42,294 bases of DNA, from assembly GCA_947625185.1 (NCBI GenBank), contig CANQNJ010000012.1:1-42294 (forward strand), in the 5' to 3' direction. Below are positions 1 through 7,576 of this stretch, piece by piece (the first letter of the stretch is position 1; every line of letters starts with the position of its first letter). A program made the translations under genes and the position numbers. Under the pieces are notes generated by a model. The model was not told the origin of the DNA. It did no database searches and saw nothing but the letters and a program-made list of their open reading frames with translations. This stretch comes from an uncultured Clostridia bacterium (GTDB taxonomy: Bacteria; Bacillota; Clostridia; Christensenellales; CAG-314).

Positions 1-2
1 TA

Positions 3-458
3 AACGCGGGGACGGCAACCGTTACCGTTATGGGCATACACAACTACACAGGGACGATCGCAAGAACGTTTGAAATACGCAAAGCATCGCACTTAGATAT
101 AAACACCACAATACGGTTAAGCGGTATGTTTGAAAAACTATCCGATATCAATTTGCCGGAGGGTTTTGCATGGGACGAAAGTTCTCTTGTAAAAGTATCC
201 GAAAATAAAATGACGGCAACCGCCATCTATTACGGCGGCAATTACGATATAGACAGTCTGGTATTCGAAATAATAATAGATGTAGCGGCGGAACGACCGA
301 ATACAGGCTCCGAACCGTCGGAAGCGCCTGAGAAAGGACCCGAGACGGACAAGCGGATATGGTTAGCTGTTGCTGTTTCATCAGCCGCAGTTGCAATATC
401 CGGCGTCGCGTTGACAGTGACGCTGCTACTACGAAAAAGACGTCGCAACAAACGATAA
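3..458 (+). CDS. C-terminal part of a surface repeat protein with a membrane anchor (5' partial)
   Basis: The reading frame is open from the first complete codon (position 3), so the gene begins outside the window. The visible start shows a GTATVTV-x-G-x-NYTGT pattern followed by RTFEI. This pattern is typical of the repeat domains found at the ends of Gram-positive cell-surface proteins. About 75 residues of non-repetitive sequence follow, then a Pro/Glu-rich spacer, one hydrophobic helix (around LAVAVSSAAVAISG) and a basic tail rich in Arg and Lys. This layout predicts an extracellular protein held by a C-terminal transmembrane anchor; no LPXTG sortase motif is visible. The function of the missing N-terminal part is unknown. 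A hairpin terminator follows directly. Confidence 0.7.
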   Translation, partial: NAGTATVTVMGIHNYTGTIARTFEIRKASHLDINTTIRLSGMFEKLSDINLPEGFAWDESSLVKVSENKMTATAIYYGGNYDIDSLVFEIIIDVAAERPNTGSEPSEAPEKGPETDKRIWLAVAVSSAAVAISGVALTVTLLLRKRRRNKR

Positions 459-472
459 AAAACAAATTATAT

Positions 473-501
473 GCAAAAAAGCGCCGCAAGGCGTTTTTTT
501 T
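473..501 (+). terminator. Rho-independent terminator after the surface protein
   Basis: An A-run, a CGCC-GCAA-GGCG hairpin and eight T residues follow the stop codon at 456-458. The A-run upstream means it could also act in the opposite direction. Confidence 0.7.
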
Positions 502-846
502 CGCGACTTACAGTCGCGCCGAAAGTTCGGCAATTTGATCTGTTTACCTACGTCGCGTTTTTACGCACCGACCTGCACCGTTATCGGAATTGCGACGGAT
601 TATCGGGTATTATTCACAGTCGGCGTCACTGCGTTTAGCAGGAAATTATCCGACGTTTCGGGTTTGACTTTTTCATTCGCAGTAAAAATTCTTTCATAAT
701 AAAAGATAAACAAAACTCAAAGTATTAAACGGTAATCCGTCGGAGCGACCGTACTTCACCGCGCGACGGACCGATCTTTATGTTTTCTTTATGTCTCGGA
801 CGATTTCTTTATGTATTTTTTAGCAATTCCGTTCTACAATTTGAGT
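502..846. other. Intergenic region upstream of ktrB; no gene seen
   Basis: About 345 bases without a convincing reading frame. It begins with two tight hairpins: CGCGACT-tac-AGTCGCG at 502-518 and GCCGAA-ag-TTCGGC at 518-531. A further stem CCGTCG/CGACGG lies near 737-771. I looked for a c-di-AMP (ydaO) riboswitch, which often precedes ktr genes, and could not recognise its conserved core. Confidence 0.5.
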
Positions 847-847
847 A
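835..847 (+). promoter_or_regulatory. Possible -10 box giving a leaderless ktrB transcript
   Basis: TACAAT at 835-840 lies six bases before the ATG at 847. No Shine-Dalgarno sequence precedes that ATG. The matching -35 region (about 812-817) is poor, so the call rests on the -10 box and on the same geometry seen at kdpD, uvrA and murC. Confidence 0.35.
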
Positions 848-2190
848 TGGGAACGACCGACAAAAAGAAACTTCGACTTCATCTCAATCCGTTTCAAGTA
901 ATAATAATCAGCTTTGTCGTACTGATACTATTGGGCGCGACGTTGCTTGTGCTGCCCGTGTCCTGCAAGGATCGAGTCGCGACGCCGTTCAACCAATGTC
1001 TGTTTACCTCCGTTTCCGCCGTGTGCGTGACGGGATTGGTGGTTGTGGATACGGCGACGCATTGGTCTGCGTTCGGGCAAGCGGTGATATTGCTGCTGAT
1101 ACAGATAGGCGGATTGGGCGTGATAACTTCCTTTGCGGCGCTGATGTTGCTCTTCGGGGGAAAATTCAGCCTGTTCCAAAAGACGGCAATGCAGGAAGCC
1201 ACTTCCGCCCAAAAAATGGGCGGCATCGTGCGGCTGACGATATTTATACTCATAACGACATTCGCCGCGGAGACCGTGGGCGCATGCGCGTTGATGGGCG
1301 TATTCGTGCCGCAATACGGCGGACGGGGCGTGTGGATGGCGATATTCCACTCGGTGTCGGCATTCTGCAATGCGGGATTTGACATAATGGGTACGGACGC
1401 CGCACGCTTTGCGTCGATGACGGGTTACGTCGGCGATCCGCTGCTCAACATTACACTGATGACGTTGATATTCGTGGGAGGAATAGGCTTTCCGACTATA
1501 TACGATATAGGCAAAAACAAATGCAGATTTTCTCGGTTCAACCTGCAAACAAAGATAGTATTGATCACTTCCGCCGTCATCACGCTGGCGCCCGCGCTCT
1601 ACTTCTTCTTTGCGGAATTTGCCGAAATGCCCGTCGGAGAACGAATACTTGCGTCCTTGTTTGCCGCGGTCACTCCGCGCACGGCGGGCTTCAATACCGT
1701 GGACTTAAACGCGATGTCCTCCGTAGGCAAGACTCTTACTATCGTGCTGATGCTTGTGGGCGGCTCTCCCGGTTCGACGGCGGGCGGAATCAAGACGACG
1801 ACATTTGCATTGCTGTTTGCCTGCGCGTTCTCGGTGTTCCGCAAAAGAAAAGATACGCATGTGCTCCACCGCCGCATAAGCGACGACACCGTCAAGACGG
1901 CTTCCGCACTGTTTCTGCTGTATCTGTTCCTTTTTCTTACGGGCGGAACGATCATCTCTCTGACGGAAGGTTTGCCATTGGATCAATGTCTGTTTGAGAC
2001 GGCGTCCGCCGTCGGCACGGTGGGGCTGACTCTCGGCATAACGCCCGCATTGGGGATAATCTCGCAAATCGTGCTGATGTTGCTGATGTTCGTCGGCAGA
2101 GTGGGAGGACTGACGCTGTTGTATTCGGTGCTGTCCAACGGAAACAAAAATATATCCAAACTTCCGCAGGGAAATTTGGCAATAGGATAA
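847..2190 (+). CDS. ktrB: KtrB/TrkH-family potassium channel subunit
   Basis: This integral membrane subunit forms the K+ (Na+-coupled) uptake pore of a Ktr system. The 447-residue product has the four-fold M1-P-M2 layout of the family. Four filter segments are visible: AVCVTGLVVVD, AFCNAGFDIMG, VTPRTAGFNTVD and ASAVGTVGLTLG, each supplying the conserved filter glycine. The frame is open upstream to an ATG at 811, but 847 is preferred because the basic cytoplasmic start (MGTTDKKKLRLHLNPFQ) matches family N-termini. No ribosome-binding site is visible at either. The gene lies 10 nt before ktrA and both are expected to form one complex at the membrane. Length is normal for the family. Confidence 0.93.
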   Translation: MGTTDKKKLRLHLNPFQVIIISFVVLILLGATLLVLPVSCKDRVATPFNQCLFTSVSAVCVTGLVVVDTATHWSAFGQAVILLLIQIGGLGVITSFAALMLLFGGKFSLFQKTAMQEATSAQKMGGIVRLTIFILITTFAAETVGACALMGVFVPQYGGRGVWMAIFHSVSAFCNAGFDIMGTDAARFASMTGYVGDPLLNITLMTLIFVGGIGFPTIYDIGKNKCRFSRFNLQTKIVLITSAVITLAPALYFFFAEFAEMPVGERILASLFAAVTPRTAGFNTVDLNAMSSVGKTLTIVLMLVGGSPGSTAGGIKTTTFALLFACAFSVFRKRKDTHVLHRRISDDTVKTASALFLLYLFLFLTGGTIISLTEGLPLDQCLFETASAVGTVGLTLGITPALGIISQIVLMLLMFVGRVGGLTLLYSVLSNGNKNISKLPQGNLAIG

Positions 2191-2200
2191 GGTGAAAAAT

Positions 2201-2848
2201 ATGAAAACGGTACTTCTGATAGGTTTGGGACGCTTCGGCGCCAATATGGCAAAAGAACTCAACAATCTGGGTTGTCAGGTTATGGCTGTGGATATAAGCG
2301 AAGAACGCGTAAACGACGCGCTCAACTACATTACCCGCGCGCAAATAGGCGACAGCACCAAGAGAGAATTTCTCAAAGGTCTGGGCGTAAAAAACTTCGA
2401 CCTGTGCGTGGTGACCATCAGCGACAACTTCCAAAACTCGTTGGAGACTACCTCTATGCTCAAAGAGCTTGACGCCAAATTCATCGTATCGCGCGCGGCA
2501 AACGACGCTCAGGAGAAATTTCTGCGGCTGGCAGGCGCGGACGACGTGGTCTATCCCGAGAGTCAGATGGCAAGGTGGGCGGCGATACGTTACGGATTGG
2601 ACAACATCCTGGACTACATCGAATTGGACGACAATCATGCCATCATTGAGGTAAACGTCCCAAAAGGGTGGATAGGCAAGAGCATAGGCGAATTGGACGT
2701 GCGTCGCAAATTCGGTATCAACATAATGGGAGTAAAGCAAAACAACGTCCTCAACGTGGAGATAACGCCCGATACCGTCCTTTCGGAGAACAAAACGTTG
2801 TTTGTCGTCGGAGAATACAGATCGTTGCAAAAATGCTTTAAGCTGTAA
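2201..2848 (+). CDS. ktrA: KtrA/TrkA-family regulatory subunit (RCK domains)
   Basis: This cytosolic gating subunit forms a nucleotide-binding ring under KtrB. The 215-residue protein starts with a Rossmann motif (GLGRFGANMAKEL, residues about 8-20), continues through a full RCK_N domain and ends in an RCK_C (TrkA-C) domain of roughly 75 residues that in relatives binds c-di-AMP or nucleotides. A GTG start at 2192 is possible. ATG 2201 is preferred because AAGGTG at 2189-2194 then serves as ribosome-binding site six bases upstream. It follows ktrB by 10 nt and is followed after 12 nt by a small membrane peptide gene, so the three probably share one mRNA. Confidence 0.93.
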   Translation: MKTVLLIGLGRFGANMAKELNNLGCQVMAVDISEERVNDALNYITRAQIGDSTKREFLKGLGVKNFDLCVVTISDNFQNSLETTSMLKELDAKFIVSRAANDAQEKFLRLAGADDVVYPESQMARWAAIRYGLDNILDYIELDDNHAIIEVNVPKGWIGKSIGELDVRRKFGINIMGVKQNNVLNVEITPDTVLSENKTLFVVGEYRSLQKCFKL

Positions 2849-2860
2849 GCGGAGGTTGTT

Positions 2861-3004
2861 ATGACGGTAGCTCTCGTTCTTCTGCCGCTTATGTGCGCGT
2901 TGTGTGTAGCGGGCTACTTTGCCGTGGGCAAGTTGGACAAATTTATCCGCGAAAACAAGCGCAACAAGCGCATTGACTCTCACAAATACCGAAACAAAAA
3001 ATAA
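2861..3004 (+). CDS. 47-residue single-pass membrane peptide in the ktr operon
   Basis: This short reading frame begins with a good ribosome-binding site (GGAGG, six bases before the ATG), 12 nt after ktrA. The product has one hydrophobic helix at residues 3-22 (VALVLLPLMCALCVAGYFAV) and a strongly basic, Asn/Lys/Arg-rich cytoplasmic tail ending in HKYRNKK. I do not recognise a family. Position suggests an accessory or regulatory peptide of the Ktr channel, comparable in idea to KdpF in the Kdp pump, but this is inference. The stop codon is immediately followed by a mobile element at 3005, so the operon's original 3' end may have been replaced. Confidence 0.7.
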   Translation: MTVALVLLPLMCALCVAGYFAVGKLDKFIRENKRNKRIDSHKYRNKK

Positions 3005-3403
3005 GGTTCTGTGAGAAATGTTGGGGTACGGAAGTAAATAAAATACAGAAGTCGACTTATAAATTAAAGCGGAATTTGAGCATGCGGAGATGCGCGTGTC
3101 GCGCATAGCAGCGAGTAAAGCGAAAATTCCGCCTGCAATCTCGGGCGTGAACCGAGATTGCAGCCCTTGCGGGGGATGGCGGGGCTGCGACTCCCCGCCG
3201 AAAGTACAAACAATGCAAGCCGAGGCATCCTCGGCTTCCTCAGTAGTCCGACCAAGTCTGCGCTTGCGCCCCGTCAGGGGTCGGTTGCGCAGTCAACCGT
3301 ACAGGCTTGCGTTTGGTCGGCGGCTCTAATGGCATAATGTTGGGGCAAAGCAAGCTTACTTTTCTACATAATTTGTCTTGACCCCAACATTTGCCATAGA
3401 GCC
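3005..3403 (+). mobile_element. Hairpin-rich non-autonomous element, copy 1 (MITE-like)
   Basis: This is a 399-bp non-coding copy of the repeat family also found at 11467, 32737, 35943 and 41067. Its left end GGTTCTGTGAGAAATGTTGG and the inverted right end (GGCTCTATGGCAAATGTTGG on the other strand) form imperfect terminal inverted repeats. The last 82 bases (3322-3403) form a large hairpin with arms GGCTCTAATGGCATAATGTT and its near-complement. Internal hairpins include CTGCAATCTCGG/CCGAGATTGCAG, GGCGGGG/CCCCGCC and AGCCGAGG-cat-CCTCGGCT. A near target duplication is present (AAAAATAA at 2997-3004 and 3407-3414, three bases off the right end). There is no coding capacity. Confidence 0.8.
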
Positions 3404-3416
3404 AAAAAAAATAAAT

Positions 3417-3445
3417 TTGTTGCGGAGAGTTTTTTGTGATATAAT
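3417..3445 (+). promoter_or_regulatory. Extended -10 promoter of kdpD, predicted leaderless start
   Basis: TTGTTG (3417-3422), a 17-base spacer and TGA-TATAAT (3437-3445) form a strong sigma-A type promoter. The ATG lies seven bases after the -10 box, so transcription would begin at or one base before the start codon. The promoter sits immediately outside copy 1 of the mobile element. Confidence 0.7.
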
Positions 3446-3452
3446 CACTGAT

Positions 3453-5372
3453 ATGGAACAACAAAATCGAGAACACATATTGGTGTGTCTGTCGGCGTCT
3501 CCGTCCAACGCGCACATAATAGAAACCGCGGCAAAAATGGCAAAGGCCTTTGATGCGCATTTCACCGCGCTGTATGTAAGCACGCCCGACGCGGGAGATA
3601 TGTCCGCCGAGGACAAGGACAGGCTGCAACGCAATATCGCCCTGTCCGAAAAGTTCGGGGCAACGGTAACCACCGTATACGGCGACGACGTCAGCTTTCA
3701 AATAGGAGAATTTGCCCGACTGTCTCGGGTGACGAAAGTGGTACTCGGACGAAGCAGTATCAAGCGCCGTCCGTTCGGCAACAAACCGCTGACGGACAGG
3801 CTTACCGCCATCGCGCCGGATATAGAGATACACATTATACCCGACCACGCCGCAGAGACGAAGTTTACGCGCACATTCGGAGGTCTGTCGCGCAAAATCG
3901 TCCCCGATTGGAAGAGCCTACTCATTACGATCGGTACCCTGGCTGCCGCCACGGGCATAGGAATGTTGTTTTCCTATCTGGGCATATCCGAGGCAAGCAT
4001 AGTAACGGTTTATGTGTTGAGCGTTTTGCTGACGGCGGTATTTACGCAAAACTATCTATGCGGTGCGGTCAGCGCCGTTGCGTCGGTGTTGGTATACAAT
4101 CTCCTGTTCGTGGAACCGCGTTACAGTCTGCGCGTCACGGAGGCGGGGACATATGTGACTTTCCTCGTTATGCTCATCGCTTCGCTTGTTACGAGCGCGC
4201 TTGCCAACCGCCTGCAATATACCGCCAGACAATCCATCCAAGCCGCATACCGCACCAAGGTGCTTTTCGACGCGGACAGACTGTTGCAACAGCAAACGGA
4301 TTGCGACGAACTGCTTGCCACAATGGCGCAACAGCTTGTAAAACTTATGGACAGAGACGTCGTCGTATACTCCGTCGAAGATATGCAGCCGAAGATCTTC
4401 CGCGCGGAGGGCAGCGACGGCAAAGACTTCGAGCGGGAGACGGTAAAGCGTCTGTTCGAGAGCAACGAGAGCGAACTTGAAGCAGACGGCACGTCATACC
4501 GCTCCGTCCGTATATTCGACAGAACGTACGGCGTTGTGGGTGTACGCATAGGCGACAAACCGTTGGAATCGTTGGAAAAAAGCATTTTTCAGTCCGTCGT
4601 GGGAGAATGTGCCCTGGCAATAGACAATATTCACAGCCGCGAAGAGAAAGAGCAAGTAGCTTTGAAGGCAAGGCAGGAACAGTTGCGCGGCAATATGCTG
4701 CGAGCGATATCGCACGACTTGCGCACGCCCCTTACCTCCATTGCCGGCAACGCCGACTGTCTGTTGAATACCTACGACAAATTGGACGACGACACGCGCA
4801 AACAGCTGTTTTCGGATATCTACGACGACGCGATGTGGTTGTACTCTCTGGTGGAGAACCTGCTCTCCGTCACGCGACTTGACAGCCACGTCGAACTCAA
4901 CTTTACCTGCGAATTGGCGGACGAATTGATAGACGAAGCCATACGGCACGTTCACCGCAGAAGCAACGAGTACACTATCGTCAAAGATATCCCCGACAAT
5001 CCGCTGTTGGTAAAGGTGGATACCAAGCTGATACTGCAAGTGTTGGTAAACCTTATCGACAACGCAATCAAATACACACCCAAGGGCAGCAAAATCGTCA
5101 TCTCCGCCCAAAATTCGACAGCTGGGGTGGAATTTTCCGTGGCGGACAACGGCAACGGCATACCCGAAGCCGTCAAGGAAAAAGTTTTTGAAATGTTCTA
5201 CACGGGGGACAACGCCGTAGCGGACAGCCGCCGCAGTCTCGGTCTGGGGCTTGCCCTGTGCAGATCCATCGTCGCCGCTCACGGAGGCGTTCTCAAAGTA
5301 TCGGACAATCAACCGCACGGCGCTGTGTTCAGTTTCGTTCTGCCGCAAGGCTTGGAGAAAAACAATGAATAA
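3453..5372 (+). CDS. kdpD: KdpD-like sensor histidine kinase lacking the N-terminal KdpD domain
   Basis: This 639-residue membrane sensor kinase autophosphorylates on histidine and passes phosphate to the regulator encoded next to it. Visible parts are a UspA-like domain (residues about 8-130), four close transmembrane helices of the DUF4118 type (about 150-260), a GAF-like region (about 280-400), a HisKA box AISHDLRTPL with His421, and a HATPase domain with NLIDNAIKYTP, VADNGNGIPE and GLGLALCRSI. Full-length KdpD is near 890 residues; the Walker-containing KdpD sensor domain is absent here. A longer frame opens at 3378, but it would begin inside the mobile element. ATG 3453 fits the protein, although it has no ribosome-binding site. 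Neighbouring ktr genes suggest control of K+ uptake; no kdpFABC genes are in view. Confidence 0.88.
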   Translation: MEQQNREHILVCLSASPSNAHIIETAAKMAKAFDAHFTALYVSTPDAGDMSAEDKDRLQRNIALSEKFGATVTTVYGDDVSFQIGEFARLSRVTKVVLGRSSIKRRPFGNKPLTDRLTAIAPDIEIHIIPDHAAETKFTRTFGGLSRKIVPDWKSLLITIGTLAAATGIGMLFSYLGISEASIVTVYVLSVLLTAVFTQNYLCGAVSAVASVLVYNLLFVEPRYSLRVTEAGTYVTFLVMLIASLVTSALANRLQYTARQSIQAAYRTKVLFDADRLLQQQTDCDELLATMAQQLVKLMDRDVVVYSVEDMQPKIFRAEGSDGKDFERETVKRLFESNESELEADGTSYRSVRIFDRTYGVVGVRIGDKPLESLEKSIFQSVVGECALAIDNIHSREEKEQVALKARQEQLRGNMLRAISHDLRTPLTSIAGNADCLLNTYDKLDDDTRKQLFSDIYDDAMWLYSLVENLLSVTRLDSHVELNFTCELADELIDEAIRHVHRRSNEYTIVKDIPDNPLLVKVDTKLILQVLVNLIDNAIKYTPKGSKIVISAQNSTAGVEFSVADNGNGIPEAVKEKVFEMFYTGDNAVADSRRSLGLGLALCRSIVAAHGGVLKVSDNQPHGAVFSFVLPQGLEKNNE

Positions 5373-6057
5373 GAATCTTATTTTGGTTGTCGAGGACGAC
5401 CCGTCGGTACGCAACCTGATAGTCGCCACGCTCAAAGCCAACGACTACAAATATATCGTCGCGGACAACGGCGAAAGCGCCGTCGCAAACGCCGCAAGCC
5501 ACAATCCGGATATAGTTTTGTTGGATCTCGGTTTGCCGGATATCGACGGCATAGAAGTCATCAAACGCATACGCAGTTGGTCCAATATGCCCATAGTCGT
5601 GATAAGCGCCCGCAGCGAGGACGACGACAAGATATCGGCATTGGACGCGGGTGCGGACGATTACGTTACTAAGCCCTTCTCCGTTGCGGAGTTGCTTGCG
5701 CGCGTAAGGGTGATGAAACGCCGTATCGATGCGACAGCGGGCAGCGAACAATCGGTATTCGTCAACGGGGATCTCCGGATAGACTTCGCCGCGGGCAGCG
5801 CATATCTCGGCAACGCCGAACTGCACCTTACCCCCATAGAATACAAATTGCTCAGTCTCCTTGCAAAAAACGTCGGAAAGGTGCTTACCCACACATATAT
5901 AACCCAAAACGTATGGGGCAGCAGTTGGGATAACGACGTGGCGTCGTTGCGCGTCTTTATGGCAAGCCTGCGAAAGAAATTGGAGAACTCTCAGGGCACG
6001 CAGGATTACATTCAGACCCACGTCGGCATAGGATACCGTATGAACCGCGTGGATTGA
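5365..6057 (+). CDS. kdpE: KdpE-like response regulator (OmpR family)
   Basis: This 230-residue regulator has a receiver domain with the acidic patch VVEDD near the start, phospho-acceptor Asp54 in LLDLGLPDIDG, and the conserved TKPF lysine. A winged-helix DNA-binding domain of the OmpR/PhoB type follows (TPIEYKLLSLLAKNVGKVL, and the recognition-helix region VASLRVFMASLRKKLE). The ATG at 5365 has GGAG upstream and overlaps the end of the kinase gene by eight bases, which implies translational coupling. Sequence and pairing support a KdpE assignment. Its likely targets are K+ transport genes, possibly the adjacent ktr operon; this is inferred from position only. Confidence 0.9.
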   Translation: MNKNLILVVEDDPSVRNLIVATLKANDYKYIVADNGESAVANAASHNPDIVLLDLGLPDIDGIEVIKRIRSWSNMPIVVISARSEDDDKISALDAGADDYVTKPFSVAELLARVRVMKRRIDATAGSEQSVFVNGDLRIDFAAGSAYLGNAELHLTPIEYKLLSLLAKNVGKVLTHTYITQNVWGSSWDNDVASLRVFMASLRKKLENSQGTQDYIQTHVGIGYRMNRVD

Positions 6058-6072
6058 ACCATTTCCGCCATA

Positions 6073-6281
6073 AATTTTCGCTTTCCTCACTGCTGCTGTG
6101 CGCAAAACGCGCATAGCCGACAGCTATCGCTCGGGCGTGAATAAATTACAGTACGTACTAATTGGTACGGCAAGGAACACACAGAGTACGTTTGCTTTTT
6201 TGCGCCGCGCGTTCCTATTCTGCTTGGGAGCGGCGACTTCCGTATTTCATTTACTTCTACGTCCCGATATTTCACGGAATC
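6073..6281 (-). mobile_element. Decayed relic of the hairpin-rich element (reverse orientation)
   Basis: Bases 6233-6281 match the reverse complement of the element's left 50 bases, including GACTTCCGTATTTCATTTAC and CGATATTTCACGGAATC near the terminal repeat. Bases 6073-6118 match the internal AATTTTCGCTTT...GCTGCTGTGCG...CGCGCAT segment. The intervening sequence is diverged and the right end is missing. It fills most of the gap between kdpE and the kinase gene at 6521. Confidence 0.55.
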
Positions 6282-6361
6282 GAAAAATGTACGTCTGCGC
6301 CGAACGATATCGGCGTTTTTTGTCGTTTGTTGAATTATATCAAAAAACCGTTCATTAACCA

Positions 6362-6390
6362 TTGCCTTAGTTTGAAATTTTTGTTAAAAT
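6362..6390 (+). promoter_or_regulatory. Promoter for the pyridoxal-kinase-like gene
   Basis: TTGCCT (6362-6367), a 17-base spacer and TAAAAT (6385-6390). The predicted leader is about 124 nt and contains a small GCCTTTGCAAGGC hairpin near 6479. I recognise no riboswitch in it. Confidence 0.55.
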
Positions 6391-6520
6391 AAATTACGTT
6401 CGACTGTTCCGCAAAGCGAAGCCGACATAAATCGCCGTTGTAAGAAATCATGCGCGCATAACGCACGAACGGCGCAATGCCTTTGCAAGGCAAGCAAATT
6501 GATAAAAATCGGAGAATATT

Positions 6521-7336
6521 ATGAAAGCAAAAAGAATACTGACTATGCAAGATCTGTCCTGCGTGGGACAATGCTCCCTTACCGTGGCGCTGCCGATACT
6601 ATCGCGATACGGCATAGAGACGTGCGTATTGCCCACAGCGGTGCTGTCCAACCATACGCAATTCAAAAGTTGGAGTTACCTGGATCTGACGAACGAGATC
6701 CCCGATATCTTTCGCGAATGGCAGCAAAGCGGCATAAATTTCGACGCGTTTTTGCTGGGATACCTCGGCAAAAAGGAGTTGATGACCCTTGCCGAGGAGT
6801 GTTTTGACAAATTCTCCAACCCCGACAGTCCGATAATCATCGATCCCGTTTTCGGAGACGAGGGCAGACTGTACAGCGGATTCGACGAGGAGTATGTACG
6901 CGCTATGGCGCAATTGATAACCCGCGCCGATATTATTGACCCCAACGTGACGGAGGCGTGCTTCCTTACGAACACGGTATACCGCGCGTCATACGACAAG
7001 CGTTATGTGGAAGAGTTGGCGCGCAAACTTGCCGACGCCGCCGACGCCGCAGTGGTAATAACGGGGGTGGAATTTGACGGACTTATCGGCGAACTGATAC
7101 TGCAAGACGGCTGTTTTCAATACGAGATGTTGCCCAAACTGCCCGCCAAGTATCACGGCACGGGAGACATTTTCTCCTCCGTTATGACGGCGAACGTGCT
7201 TGCCGGCAAAAGCCTCGGCGAAAGCTGTCTCGCTGCGGGACTATTCGTTGCCGACTGTATGCGCGCAACCGATAGTCAACACTTCTACGGGGTCAATTTC
7301 GAAAGCCGATTGGCAAATGACCCGTCCGACAAATAG
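6521..7336 (+). CDS. Pyridoxal/pyridoxamine kinase (PdxY-type ribokinase-fold enzyme)
   Basis: This 271-residue enzyme is predicted to phosphorylate pyridoxal, pyridoxamine or pyridoxine with ATP to make vitamin B6 phosphates in the cytosol. Family signs are the N-terminal segment MQDLSCVGQCS, the substrate-loop motif VLSNHTQF (cf. FSNHTQY in PdxY), the IIDPVFGDEGRLY stretch and the C-terminal GTGDIFSS motif that carries the catalytic Asp and anion hole. CGGAG lies seven bases before the ATG. The gene appears monocistronic. A GCCGCCCG/CGGGCGG hairpin follows the stop (about 7341-7368) but has only a weak T-run. Relatives in the same fold act on hydroxymethylpyrimidine, so B6 specificity is likely, not certain. 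Confidence 0.85.
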   Translation: MKAKRILTMQDLSCVGQCSLTVALPILSRYGIETCVLPTAVLSNHTQFKSWSYLDLTNEIPDIFREWQQSGINFDAFLLGYLGKKELMTLAEECFDKFSNPDSPIIIDPVFGDEGRLYSGFDEEYVRAMAQLITRADIIDPNVTEACFLTNTVYRASYDKRYVEELARKLADAADAAVVITGVEFDGLIGELILQDGCFQYEMLPKLPAKYHGTGDIFSSVMTANVLAGKSLGESCLAAGLFVADCMRATDSQHFYGVNFESRLANDPSDK

Positions 7337-7576
7337 AAACGCCGCCCGCGCAATCAGCACGGGCGGTACTTCTTGTCAGGCGGCGGCTTCTCTTCTCATC
7401 AAGTCCCCCTTATCGACTTGACGGAGGCTCTTTTTGTTACAAGGTCGAGGATATAATTGAAACTTCGGTTGACTGCGACGCGCGCATAATCACTATGCGC
7501 GCCCTGCTTTTTCAAACGATTGTCGTATATATTCCGTTTCCGTTCCGTACGATAACAAAATCGCCCCGCACCACGG

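Noticed and set aside
502-846. c-di-AMP (ydaO) riboswitch upstream of ktrB
   Set aside because: Expected from gene context, but the conserved core sequences were not found and the ktrB message appears leaderless.
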